Positions 1 through 6,147 of a stretch of DNA of 17,858 nucleotides are shown here, piece by piece; position 1 is the first letter of the stretch, and each line of letters begins with the position of its first letter. The position numbers were made by a program, and so were the translations under genes. The stretch comes from Acidimicrobiia bacterium (GTDB lineage: Bacteria > Actinomycetota > Acidimicrobiia > Spongiisociales > SHLN01): the NCBI GenBank assembly GCA_030623545.1, contig JAUXLW010000005.1, forward strand, positions 1 through 17,858. The letters run 5' to 3'. The notes under the pieces were generated by a model, which saw nothing but the letters and a program-made list of their open reading frames with translations, was not told where the DNA came from and ran no database searches.

Positions 1-58
1 CCGATGCTGACAGGGCCCCAACCCCATCAGCCGCACAAGCACCTACCAATGCTTCTGC
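1..58. repeat. Direct repeat copy A (of RidA-like 3' end)
   Basis: Bases 1-40 are identical to bases 90-129. The match continues imperfectly to 58/147, giving about 52 identities in 58. The left end cannot be seen because the window starts here. In the matching minus-strand frame it would read AEALVGACAADGVGALSAS, against AEAHVGACAADGVGALSAS in the real gene. Three of the six base differences are synonymous third positions. A stop at 77-79 separates it in frame from upstream sequence. Confidence 0.8.
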
Positions 59-84
59 CCACCCATGGCTCTTCGGCTAACGCC

Positions 85-507
85 TCATCCCGATGCTGAC
101 AGGGCCCCAACCCCATCAGCCGCACAAGCGCCCACGTGCGCTTCTGCTTCAACCTCGACCTTCCAGGATGGATCAAGCAATGCGGCTACCACCACCATCG
201 TTGCGGCCGGGCGGGCAGCCCCGAAGACCTCAGCATGGGCCGCCCCGATCTCGTCGGCATCGGCTGCGTCGGTGATGAACATCCGGGTACGGACCACATC
301 TCCCAAACCGGCGCCGAGTTGCTGCAATGCGGCCTCGATGATCTCCCCACAGCGCCGGAACTGACCGGCGGCGGAATCCGCTGCCGGCTCGCCGGGCGAA
401 GGCACGGGTGCGGTCCCGGACACCAGAACCCTGTCTCCCACCCGGATCGCCCGGGAAAACCCGATCGTTTCCTCGTACGGTGAGCCGGACCGGGCCCGTT
501 CAATCAA
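85..507 (-). CDS. RidA/YjgF-family protein (atypical subgroup)
   Basis: A 140-residue protein of the RidA/YjgF/UK114 superfamily. The visible family pattern is an N-terminal block GSPYEETIGFSRAIRVGDRV, then VLVSGTAPV, GDVVRTRMFITD in the middle and KVEVEAEAHV near the end. This resembles the subgroup often annotated simply as RidA family rather than archetypal enamine deaminases. The catalytic Arg of true RidA (in a PAR-x-x-VEV context) is replaced here: the sequence reads RPAATMVVV, so imine hydrolysis is doubtful. I chose the TTG at 507 because the conserved region starts right after it, it has a GGAG motif eight bases upstream, and it overlaps the stop of the upstream permease gene by eight bases. 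A GTG at 558 would add 17 unconserved residues. The last 15 or so residues (GACAADGVGALSASG) extend past the usual family end and lie in a sequence duplicated just downstream. Last gene of a three-gene minus-strand operon. Family assignment is firm; function unknown. Confidence 0.82.
   Translation of the reverse strand: MIERARSGSPYEETIGFSRAIRVGDRVLVSGTAPVPSPGEPAADSAAGQFRRCGEIIEAALQQLGAGLGDVVRTRMFITDAADADEIGAAHAEVFGAARPAATMVVVAALLDPSWKVEVEAEAHVGACAADGVGALSASG
90..147. repeat. Direct repeat copy B, inside RidA-like gene
   Basis: Second copy of the 58-base direct repeat, offset by 89 bases. It encodes the C-terminal tail of the RidA-like protein almost to its stop codon at 85-87. The tail lies beyond the last conserved strand of the family, so the repeat may have been appended to the gene. 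Confidence 0.8.
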
Positions 508-1720
508 TTTCCGGCTCCGAACCGGGCTCCTGCTCGTCCGACTTGCCGGGGGCCCCACCGATCAACGTCGATTCGACGACTTCATGACGGTGCAAGTACG
601 TCGATATGAAAGCCTGAACCGTGGCGGCCACCGGCAGGGCCATGATGGCGCCCGGGGCGCCGAGCAGCGTGGCCCCGGCGATGGCCGACCCGAACGAAAC
701 CGCCGGGTGGAGCGACATGGTTCTGGCTGTGATCCGGGGGCTGAGAAGGTAGTTCTCGATCTGCTGATAAACGACGATGAAAACCAGGACTCCGACTGCC
801 TTCCCTGGCGACTCCAACAGGGCGATCAGGGCAGGGAGAGCCCCGCCCACGTAGGTTCCGATCACGGGTAGGAACTGACTGAGGACGCCGAGCCACAAAG
901 CCAGTGCCGCGGCGAAGGGCACTCCGAGAATCCGAAACGCTATCCATGAGCTAACCGCGGCGATGGCCGCCAGCAATGCCCGTGAGTAGAAATAGCCGCC
1001 GGTCTTGTCGATGGCGATCTCCCACACCCTGAGCACCTCTCGCTGCTGTTCGGCGGGCATTGTGGACATCAGCACCCGGCGGAACCGGGGAGCGTCGGCG
1101 ACCAGATAGAAGGTGAAGAGGGCAATGGTGAGGCCTTGAAAGAACGTCGTCAAGAGTCGCGATCCAACCCCGAATGCACTACCCGCCAGGTCGGCGCCGT
1201 AGCGCTGCAAGGTGTCGTCGATGCCCGTCAGCGCGGCCTGGATGCGCTCAGAGGAGATCTCCAATCCGAGCTTGTCGGTCTGCACAGATATGTCGTCGAC
1301 ATAGCCGGGGACGCGATCAATGAACTCCACCGTCTGGTCGATTACCAGCGGCACCATCATGCCCACCAGCAGACCGCCTGAGAGAAACACCGCCAGGAAA
1401 GTTGCCCCGGTGGCCGGGCCGCGGCGCCAGCCATGCCTGGCAAGAAAGTTCACGGCCGGCTCCAGGGCCGTCGCCAGAAACAGCGAAATAACGAGCAGGA
1501 TTATGAGTCCACGCAGGACGCGAAATAGGTTCAGACCAACGAAAAGAACTATCGCCATGCCGGCGACCATCACCAGCAGATGCGGCAACCATTCGGGCAT
1601 TCCAGCTCGGGCCGCCAAGAAGCCACGGTAGGTACCACTCGAGTGTGGCTGATCGGTAACATCCATCGGGCCGAGATTAAGACCTGGAGTATCCGCCAAC
1701 GTGTCTTTCGAGGTGTTCAA
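500..1720 (-). CDS. AI-2E family transporter (PerM/TqsA-like permease)
   Basis: Polytopic inner-membrane protein of the AI-2E transporter superfamily, about 406 residues. Family members export small molecules or ions (TqsA exports autoinducer-2; others are Na+/H+ antiporters), and the substrate here cannot be inferred. Two N-terminal hydrophobic hairpins come first (around LLVMVAGMAIVLFVGLNL and LLVISLFLATALEPAVNFL), then a soluble amphipathic section. The conserved C-terminal half follows, with LFTFYLVADAPRFRR, the loop SQFLPVIGTYVGGALPALIAL and YQQIENYLLSPRI, all typical of the family. The N-terminus is uncertain. TTG at 1720 overlaps the preceding stop (TTGA) and has GAGG just upstream; TTG 1744 and ATG 1666 are alternatives, and no conserved sequence decides. 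Second gene of the operon, between the unrecognised membrane protein and the RidA-like gene, with short overlaps on both sides. The tail is acidic (EQEPGSEPEID). Confidence 0.88.
   Translation of the reverse strand: MNTSKDTLADTPGLNLGPMDVTDQPHSSGTYRGFLAARAGMPEWLPHLLVMVAGMAIVLFVGLNLFRVLRGLIILLVISLFLATALEPAVNFLARHGWRRGPATGATFLAVFLSGGLLVGMMVPLVIDQTVEFIDRVPGYVDDISVQTDKLGLEISSERIQAALTGIDDTLQRYGADLAGSAFGVGSRLLTTFFQGLTIALFTFYLVADAPRFRRVLMSTMPAEQQREVLRVWEIAIDKTGGYFYSRALLAAIAAVSSWIAFRILGVPFAAALALWLGVLSQFLPVIGTYVGGALPALIALLESPGKAVGVLVFIVVYQQIENYLLSPRITARTMSLHPAVSFGSAIAGATLLGAPGAIMALPVAATVQAFISTYLHRHEVVESTLIGGAPGKSDEQEPGSEPEID
515..518 (-). promoter_or_regulatory. Shine-Dalgarno GGAG for the RidA-like gene
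   Basis: GGAG on the minus strand lies about eight bases before the TTG at 507. It supports the internal TTG start over the upstream GTG at 558, and it sits inside the 3' end of the AI-2E permease gene, suggesting translational coupling. Confidence 0.45.
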
Positions 1721-3249
1721 CGGACCTCGACTACTTCCTCCCAAGCGTCCTGAAACTGAGTGGTGCCTTCGCCGTTCCAGAGCAAGCCCTCATCCGTGCG
1801 AGGCTTGGCCAGCCCCCACAGCGTCTGTTTGACCTCGCTCGCCGGGCCCTGAAACCCGTCAATAACTCGCCGGGCGTGAAGGTCCACGAGAGGGCTCAGC
1901 GGGAGGCTCAAGCTGCCACCCCTGGGCCCGGGGATGACGCCGATCACGATGGCAAAGAGCAAGCTGATCAGCTCGATCCTCCGTTTGGCATCGTCTGCGA
2001 TCTGTTCGATGGCCAGTTGGTAGGACCCCACGAAGTAACCGAGGTTGGACGCGTTGGGGTACGGGTCGGCAGGATCGATCCCCCGGTCGGCAAAATGGAC
2101 CAGTCGATCGCTTCCGCCCAGAAGCTCGGAAAGGATGACGTCGAGCTCATCGATGCGATCCCCATCGATCATCAGCTCAACCCACTGTGACGTGACATTG
2201 CCATGCGGATCGGCGCCGTGGTTGAGCCGACCGACCACGCCCGCCACATCGCTTCTGAGTAGCTGCGTGGTCCCGGCCAGCACCTCCCCCATTGATCCCT
2301 CCCAACGCCTGCCGTCCGTCGCGCTGATCTGGCGAACCAACTCCACAAACAACGTCGCCTTGACGGCCGGCTCGATGAAGCCGGCTGCGGATCGGGCCAG
2401 AGCGGCGGCGGCGTCGAGGCGATAACCCGCATCATTTTCAAGCAACTCCTCGCCCCCGACGCCGAGGAATCGGTCAAGGCGCTCCGCCAGTTCGCCACCA
2501 GCGATCCAGCTGGAAACCTCTACCTCCAGCACTGCCGGATCGGCCGAGTCCAGGAGATCGGGTATCAAGCGACGCACCCTGGAGCGCCCTTCCAGCAGCA
2601 CGGCCAGCTCTCCGGCCAGCGCCACACGCTGGCGAGCAGTTCCGTAGGTGGACAGCGCCGCTAACACCTCCTTGCCCTTGCCGCCTTCAACAAACCTGGC
2701 AAGAGACTCGCCTCTGAGTCCCGGAACCAGACCGGCGAACAGCCGCGCCTCCTCCTCCGAAGAATAACTGCCGCTGAAACCGTCGAGCTCTCGCATCCAT
2801 ACCGCTACTTCCCGATCGCTGAGGGTGCTGACGGCAAGATCTCTTTCTCGCGGTGACAACTCCATCAGCGTCTGCTCGATGGACGCGAGATCCGAGTGAG
2901 TTACGTCAGAAAACAGATTGTCCCTCAGGTCGGTTCGCACAGATCTGACGGCGGCCTCGACTCTCTCCCGGCGAGGCGCCGCCGCCGCCAACAGGACCAG
3001 CATCAAGGTCAGGGCACCGAGAATCTGTTGGAAGGTCGAGCCACCTCCGATTTCCGGCACCTGAGGGCCCACCGGTTCCGACCCGGCCACCGGGAGCTGG
3101 TGCGGCCCCGGAACAATCTCCGGAGCCGGAGGCTGGATCTGTTCGAGGGACAAGGCGGCAGCAGGACTATCGGGTATCACCGGAGCTTCGTCGTCGCCGG
3201 ACGATCCCCCGACTCCAATGATGATTGCCAGACTCAAAGCCAGGATCAT
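1717..3249 (-). CDS. Unrecognised membrane-anchored helical protein
   Basis: A 510-residue protein that I do not recognise as a named family. It starts with a hydrophobic stretch (MILALSLAIIIGVGG, residues 1-15), then a Pro-rich low-complexity linker (about 20-70). A strong transmembrane segment follows (about 73-91, GALTLMLVLLAAAA) and then Arg-rich sequence, which would place the rest inside the cell if the positive-inside rule holds. Residues 95-430 look almost entirely helical, with segments such as VAVWMRELDGFSGSYSSEEE (149-164, approximately), GKEVLAALSTYGTARQRVAL and NASNLGYFVGSYQLAIEQI (around 399-417). A further hydrophobic patch, LLFAIVIGVIPGP, is at about 430-442. From memory, these segments recall helical modules in the middle of large secreted or polymorphic-toxin-like proteins, but no toxin domain follows. 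ATG 3249 was chosen because it opens directly on the hydrophobic segment with GGGAG just upstream. The longer reading frame to 3624 would run antisense through the sulfotransferase-like gene. First gene of an operon with the AI-2E permease. Confidence 0.75.
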   Translation of the reverse strand: MILALSLAIIIGVGGSSGDDEAPVIPDSPAAALSLEQIQPPAPEIVPGPHQLPVAGSEPVGPQVPEIGGGSTFQQILGALTLMLVLLAAAAPRRERVEAAVRSVRTDLRDNLFSDVTHSDLASIEQTLMELSPRERDLAVSTLSDREVAVWMRELDGFSGSYSSEEEARLFAGLVPGLRGESLARFVEGGKGKEVLAALSTYGTARQRVALAGELAVLLEGRSRVRRLIPDLLDSADPAVLEVEVSSWIAGGELAERLDRFLGVGGEELLENDAGYRLDAAAALARSAAGFIEPAVKATLFVELVRQISATDGRRWEGSMGEVLAGTTQLLRSDVAGVVGRLNHGADPHGNVTSQWVELMIDGDRIDELDVILSELLGGSDRLVHFADRGIDPADPYPNASNLGYFVGSYQLAIEQIADDAKRRIELISLLFAIVIGVIPGPRGGSLSLPLSPLVDLHARRVIDGFQGPASEVKQTLWGLAKPRTDEGLLWNGEGTTQFQDAWEEVVEVR

Positions 3250-3313
3250 GCTCCCGGCAGCATGGGGTATCGGTGATCCTGGTTCAAGCCCCCTGCCGGT
3301 AGGCTTGCTCTCC
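3250..3313. promoter_or_regulatory. Divergent intergenic region with short dyad
   Basis: About 64 bases separate the proposed starts of the minus-strand membrane-protein operon and the plus-strand sulfotransferase-like gene, so promoters for both should lie here or overlap the coding starts. No convincing -35/-10 pair is seen on either strand. A six-base inverted repeat (CAAGCC at 3285-3290, GGCTTG at 3302-3307) lies close to the proposed plus-strand start and could be an operator or leader hairpin, though so short a dyad may be chance. Confidence 0.3.
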
Positions 3314-4114
3314 GTGGCCGCAATACAACCCCCTACCCGACCCATCATCGTATGTGGCATGGCCCGGTCCGGCACATCCCTGACCGGGGAGTTGATCAAC
3401 TCCTCCGAGGACATCGTCCTGTTCCCCGAGATGAGCGTCCACAGCACGTCATCGCAGATCGACCTTCTCAAGGAGGTACGGGCCACACTCAAGGGGCAGC
3501 CGTGGCGAGAGTTCACACCCGAAGAAATTGAAGGACGGGTGGTGGAATTACTGCGGCGGATCTGGGGGTCGGCGCGAGATCCCGAGCTTTTTGATGATGA
3601 GGGCCAACCCAGGTTTGGCCTCAAGCAGCCTCACGCTGAGGAATGGTCCGAGCAGTTCGTGGAAACGCTCGGCGCCTATCGGCCGCAATACGTTTACACC
3701 ATCCGCGACCCGGACGGGATCTACCATTCGACACTCCGCATGTCCGCCTGGGGCGACTTCGACCCCGACGAGTTCACCGATCGATTCCTGGCATCAATCG
3801 AAACCGCAGATGGCCTGGTGGCTGCGGGAGACATGTTCGTCTTCGACCTAGCGCGAGCCAGCGAGGACCCCGCCTACCGCAAACAAAAGGGCAATGACCT
3901 GTTCGAGTTCCTCGACTTGCCGATGAACGACTTCACCCACCAGGTCCTCGACCGCTGGCCTGCCATGAACCGCAGCGGCGGCGAGAACAAGGGGCCTATT
4001 CCCGACGCAGAAATCCAGGAGCGACTGCAGGCCTTCCAGAACGGACGCAAATTCCAGAACCTTCTGGCAGCCGCCGAACGACTCAGCAAGCTGGAACCGG
4101 CCTCACTCGGCTAG
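3314..4114 (+). CDS. Sulfotransferase-like P-loop protein
   Basis: The only clear plus-strand gene, about 266 residues. Near the N-terminus, PIIVCGMARSGTSLTGELI matches the 5'-phosphosulfate-binding loop of PAPS-dependent sulfotransferases (hydrophobic strand, then G-x-x-RSGTS). The mid-protein segment YTIRDPDGIYHSTLRMSAWG has the Arg and following Ser expected of the 3'-phosphate-binding region. This supports transfer of sulfate from PAPS to an unknown acceptor such as a carbohydrate, lipid or small molecule. The acceptor-binding part is not recognisable. GTG at 3314 gives a natural start eleven residues before the P-loop strand, but no strong Shine-Dalgarno is seen. TTG 3305 and ATG 3218 are alternatives, the last running antisense into the divergent gene. 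It stands alone: divergent from the membrane-protein operon and convergent with ribF, so likely its own transcription unit and possibly acquired. Family call fairly confident, substrate unknown. Confidence 0.78.
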   Translation: MAAIQPPTRPIIVCGMARSGTSLTGELINSSEDIVLFPEMSVHSTSSQIDLLKEVRATLKGQPWREFTPEEIEGRVVELLRRIWGSARDPELFDDEGQPRFGLKQPHAEEWSEQFVETLGAYRPQYVYTIRDPDGIYHSTLRMSAWGDFDPDEFTDRFLASIETADGLVAAGDMFVFDLARASEDPAYRKQKGNDLFEFLDLPMNDFTHQVLDRWPAMNRSGGENKGPIPDAEIQERLQAFQNGRKFQNLLAAAERLSKLEPASLG

Positions 4115-4336
4115 GACCCCGCTGAGCAAAGCATGTCGCCGATTTCGACGACCAGTCATCTTCGAGATGGCTTTGAGCGAGCGAACACGATGACACAAAG
4201 GCGTAGGTGTGGAGCGACGGTCAAAGGTGTCGAGCAAGGAGCAGCGTCCTCAGCCCCGCCATTCCGCTCCGAGGAGTGGCGAAACCTCGTCCTTGCGATT
4301 GGCGCGCCTGACCGTCGCTCTCGGCAACGGCATTAC
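4115..4336. other. Convergent intergenic region, ribF / sulfotransferase-like
   Basis: A 222-bp gap between the 3' ends of two converging genes. It has no credible coding gene: a 72-codon plus-strand frame has no family signal and no ribosome binding site. No intrinsic terminator with a T-run is visible for either gene. It contains a nested inverted-repeat element (4212-4320) and a small CATC-TTCG-AGATG hairpin at 4157-4169. Confidence 0.6.
4212..4320. ncRNA. Nested inverted repeats, possible structured RNA
   Basis: Three pairs of complementary segments nest inside one another. The outer pair is GAGCGACGGTCA (4212-4223) with TGACCGTCGCTC (4309-4320), 12 of 12 paired. The middle pair is GCAAGGA (4234-4240) with TCCTTGC (4290-4296), 7 of 7. 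The inner pair is CGCCATTCC (4257-4265) with GGAGTGGCG (4273-4281), 9 pairs including one G-U, with a seven-base loop. The strand cannot be decided. As part of the ribF transcript it would begin about 17 bases past the stop codon. It matches no RNA family I know: it lacks the SRP RNA loop signature and is too small for 6S. It could be a 3'-end processing or stability element, a factor-dependent terminator, a small RNA, or a remnant of an inserted element. Confidence 0.35.
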
Positions 4337-5272
4337 TCAGCAGGCTCCTAATAGCGCCCGGGCCTCGGCAACATCACGGCCGATCTGATCAACCAGGTCT
4401 TCCACCGACTCGAACCGGCGCTCGCCGCGCAAGCGCTTGACGAACTCCAGAATCAGGCTTCGGCCGTAGATATCCTGGTCGAAGTCGAGCAAATGAGCCT
4501 CCACTACCTCCCCGGTGTCATCGAAGGTGGGGCGCGTGCCAATGTTGACTACTGCCGGCAACCGTTCGCCGTCAAGAACGGCGAAGGCGGCATATACCCC
4601 GTGACCGGGCACGGCAAGGCCGGCCTGGATCGCCAAGTTCGCGGTGGCGAACCCGATCTCCGCTCCCCGATTCGCCCCCGGTATCACCACTCCAGCTCTG
4701 GTGAACCGCCGGCCAAGCCATCGGGCTGCCGACTCCATTTCACCGTCAGCGATAGCGCCCCGAATCTGCGTCGAGGAGACCGGCATATCGGACATCTCCA
4801 CCAGCTCCACGGCACCAACCGTAAAGCCGAGCTTGTCCCCCAGAACCCTGAGCTCCGCAACGTCACCGGCGCCGTCGCGGCCGAAACGAAATCCCGCTCC
4901 GACGACAATGTGGCGGGCACCAAGCCCGGCTGACAACACAGTTTCCGCGAACCAGGCCGGCGTCATCGAACGAACGCCCTCCTCAAAGGTGAGCACGGCT
5001 ACGAAATTCATACCGAGCACCGTCCACTGTTCGACCTGCTCGTCAAGCGTCGTAATGAGGTCCGGTGTTTCCGTGGGAGATATTGTGGCCAGCGGATGGC
5101 GGTCGAAGGTCACGATTCCGGCAGCAAGCCCCCCTCGCTGCTCAGCCTCCTCCAGAAGGGAGGCGCCGATCCGGCGATGGCCCAGGTGCACCCCGTCAAA
5201 CACGCCCACGGTGAGCACCGACCCTTCCTCAGGCGGTTCCCAGGCGTGGGGATCGCCTCGCAACACCTTCAC
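4337..5272 (-). CDS. ribF: Bifunctional riboflavin kinase / FAD synthetase
   Basis: A 311-residue cytoplasmic enzyme converting riboflavin to FMN and FMN to FAD. The N-terminal FMN adenylyltransferase domain (about 1-180) shows the nucleotidyltransferase motif GVFDGVHLGH (23-32) and SSTQIRGAI (166-174). The C-terminal riboflavin kinase domain (about 185-311) shows RGAEIGFATANL (202-213), NIGTRPTF (243-250) and EAHLLDFDQDIYG (258-270). The kinase signature is usually GFPTAN; here Pro is Ala, while the ligand-forming Thr and Asn remain. Length is normal. The GTG start at 5272 overlaps the truB stop (GTGA) and is preceded by GGAGGT nine bases upstream. Last gene of the rimP operon; rpsO, which often follows ribF in related genomes, is absent. 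Both activities are likely retained, with the kinase substitution worth noting. Confidence 0.95.
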   Translation of the reverse strand: MKVLRGDPHAWEPPEEGSVLTVGVFDGVHLGHRRIGASLLEEAEQRGGLAAGIVTFDRHPLATISPTETPDLITTLDEQVEQWTVLGMNFVAVLTFEEGVRSMTPAWFAETVLSAGLGARHIVVGAGFRFGRDGAGDVAELRVLGDKLGFTVGAVELVEMSDMPVSSTQIRGAIADGEMESAARWLGRRFTRAGVVIPGANRGAEIGFATANLAIQAGLAVPGHGVYAAFAVLDGERLPAVVNIGTRPTFDDTGEVVEAHLLDFDQDIYGRSLILEFVKRLRGERRFESVEDLVDQIGRDVAEARALLGAC

Positions 5273-6147
5273 GAAAGGACCACCTCCGGCTTCAACCTGT
5301 CACCATCCTGGCGATACACAGCAAGCAGTCGGCCGGCCCCATCAACAAGAGCCATGGTGTCTGCGATGGCCACCTCGGTCGGGTCGAGGACGGCACCATG
5401 GGCCACCCTCTCAGCCAGAGCATCGTCGATCATCACGGCTCCGAGGTCGGCCAGCCCTGCGGCCGGAGTCAACACTCGCTGGCATAGGGAATCTGGATCC
5501 TCGGCCAGCTGGTCGATGGATGTCGCGTCGGCCACGTCAAGCGACCCGTTCCGGGTCCGGCGCAGAGCCGTAAGATGCCCCGGACCACCAAGGGTCCTGG
5601 CAATATCGTCCGCCAGTGTTCGTATATACGTTCCGCTCGAGCACACCACTCTCAGACCTACCTCGGGGAATTCGCCGGGTACGAAATCGATGAGCTCGAG
5701 CTCATAAATCTCGACCTCGCGGGAAGGTCGTTCCACCTCACCCCCCTCCCTGGCTATCTCGTATAGGCGCCGCCCGCCGACTCTCACGGCCGATTTCATA
5801 GGTGGGGTTTGACGAATCGGGCCGCGGAACTTCGTCAGGCTCGCGGCTACATCATCGGCGGTAACGCTCATCGAGATCCGCTCCGTTACCTCACCGTCGG
5901 CATCGAGGCTGTCCGTGCCGACACCAAACCTGGCTGTGGCTACATACTCTTTGGGGAAGCTCTGAACGAACCGAAGCAACCGCGTGGCCTTCCCAAGGCC
6001 GAGGACGAGTAGGCCGGTGGCCATCGGGTCGAGGGTGCCGGCGTGACCCACCTTCTTCAGCCGTGCCAGGTTCCGAATCTTGGCCACCACATCATGGGAA
6101 GTCCACTGCCCGGGCTTGTCTATCAGCAGAAACCCATCAGTGCTCAC
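5269..6147 (-). CDS. truB: tRNA pseudouridine-55 synthase
   Basis: TruB isomerises U55 in the T-loop of tRNAs to pseudouridine; 292 residues from the chosen start. It opens with the characteristic GFLLIDKPGQWTSHDVV and then has KKVGHAGTLDPMATG, in which Asp40 is the catalytic nucleophile. Further family blocks are KEYVATARFGVGTDSLDADG, QTPPMKSAVRVGGRRLYEIA and VVCSSGTYIRTLADDIA. The C-terminal part (about 240-292, ending GDRLKPEVVLS) fits the small PUA-like tail of bacterial TruB. The GTG at 6147 was chosen because it lies just before the conserved N-terminus and overlaps the nrnA stop by 11 bases. The upstream open frame to 6342 is unconserved and antisense-like within nrnA. It sits between nrnA and ribF, the standard order, and probably depends on translational coupling since no strong ribosome binding site is seen. 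Confidence 0.95.
   Translation of the reverse strand: MSTDGFLLIDKPGQWTSHDVVAKIRNLARLKKVGHAGTLDPMATGLLVLGLGKATRLLRFVQSFPKEYVATARFGVGTDSLDADGEVTERISMSVTADDVAASLTKFRGPIRQTPPMKSAVRVGGRRLYEIAREGGEVERPSREVEIYELELIDFVPGEFPEVGLRVVCSSGTYIRTLADDIARTLGGPGHLTALRRTRNGSLDVADATSIDQLAEDPDSLCQRVLTPAAGLADLGAVMIDDALAERVAHGAVLDPTEVAIADTMALVDGAGRLLAVYRQDGDRLKPEVVLS
5282..5287 (-). promoter_or_regulatory. Shine-Dalgarno GGAGGT for ribF
   Basis: Strong GGAGGT on the minus strand about nine bases before the GTG at 5272, inside the last codons of truB. It fixes the ribF start at the GTGA overlap. Confidence 0.6.

Noticed and set aside
3250..3624. N-terminal extension of the unrecognised membrane protein up to 3624
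   Set aside because: It would run antisense through the conserved P-loop region of the sulfotransferase-like gene, and the residues have shadow-like composition. ATG 3249 opens directly on a hydrophobic segment.
4157..4169. CATC-TTCG-AGATG mini-hairpin as a terminator of the sulfotransferase-like gene
   Set aside because: Only four to five base pairs and no following T-run.
4231..4256. Possible SRP RNA (GCAAGGAGCAGC resembles the GGAAGGAGCAGC loop)
   Set aside because: The partner strand CAGG motif and the asymmetric loop are absent, and the observed pairing pattern is different.
4133..4351. 72-codon plus-strand open frame in the convergent gap
   Set aside because: No ribosome binding site, no family similarity, and it covers the inverted-repeat element.
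4644..5573. Plus-strand open frame of 309 codons opposite ribF and truB
   Set aside because: Ser/Pro/Arg-rich low-information translation crossing two conserved minus-strand genes.
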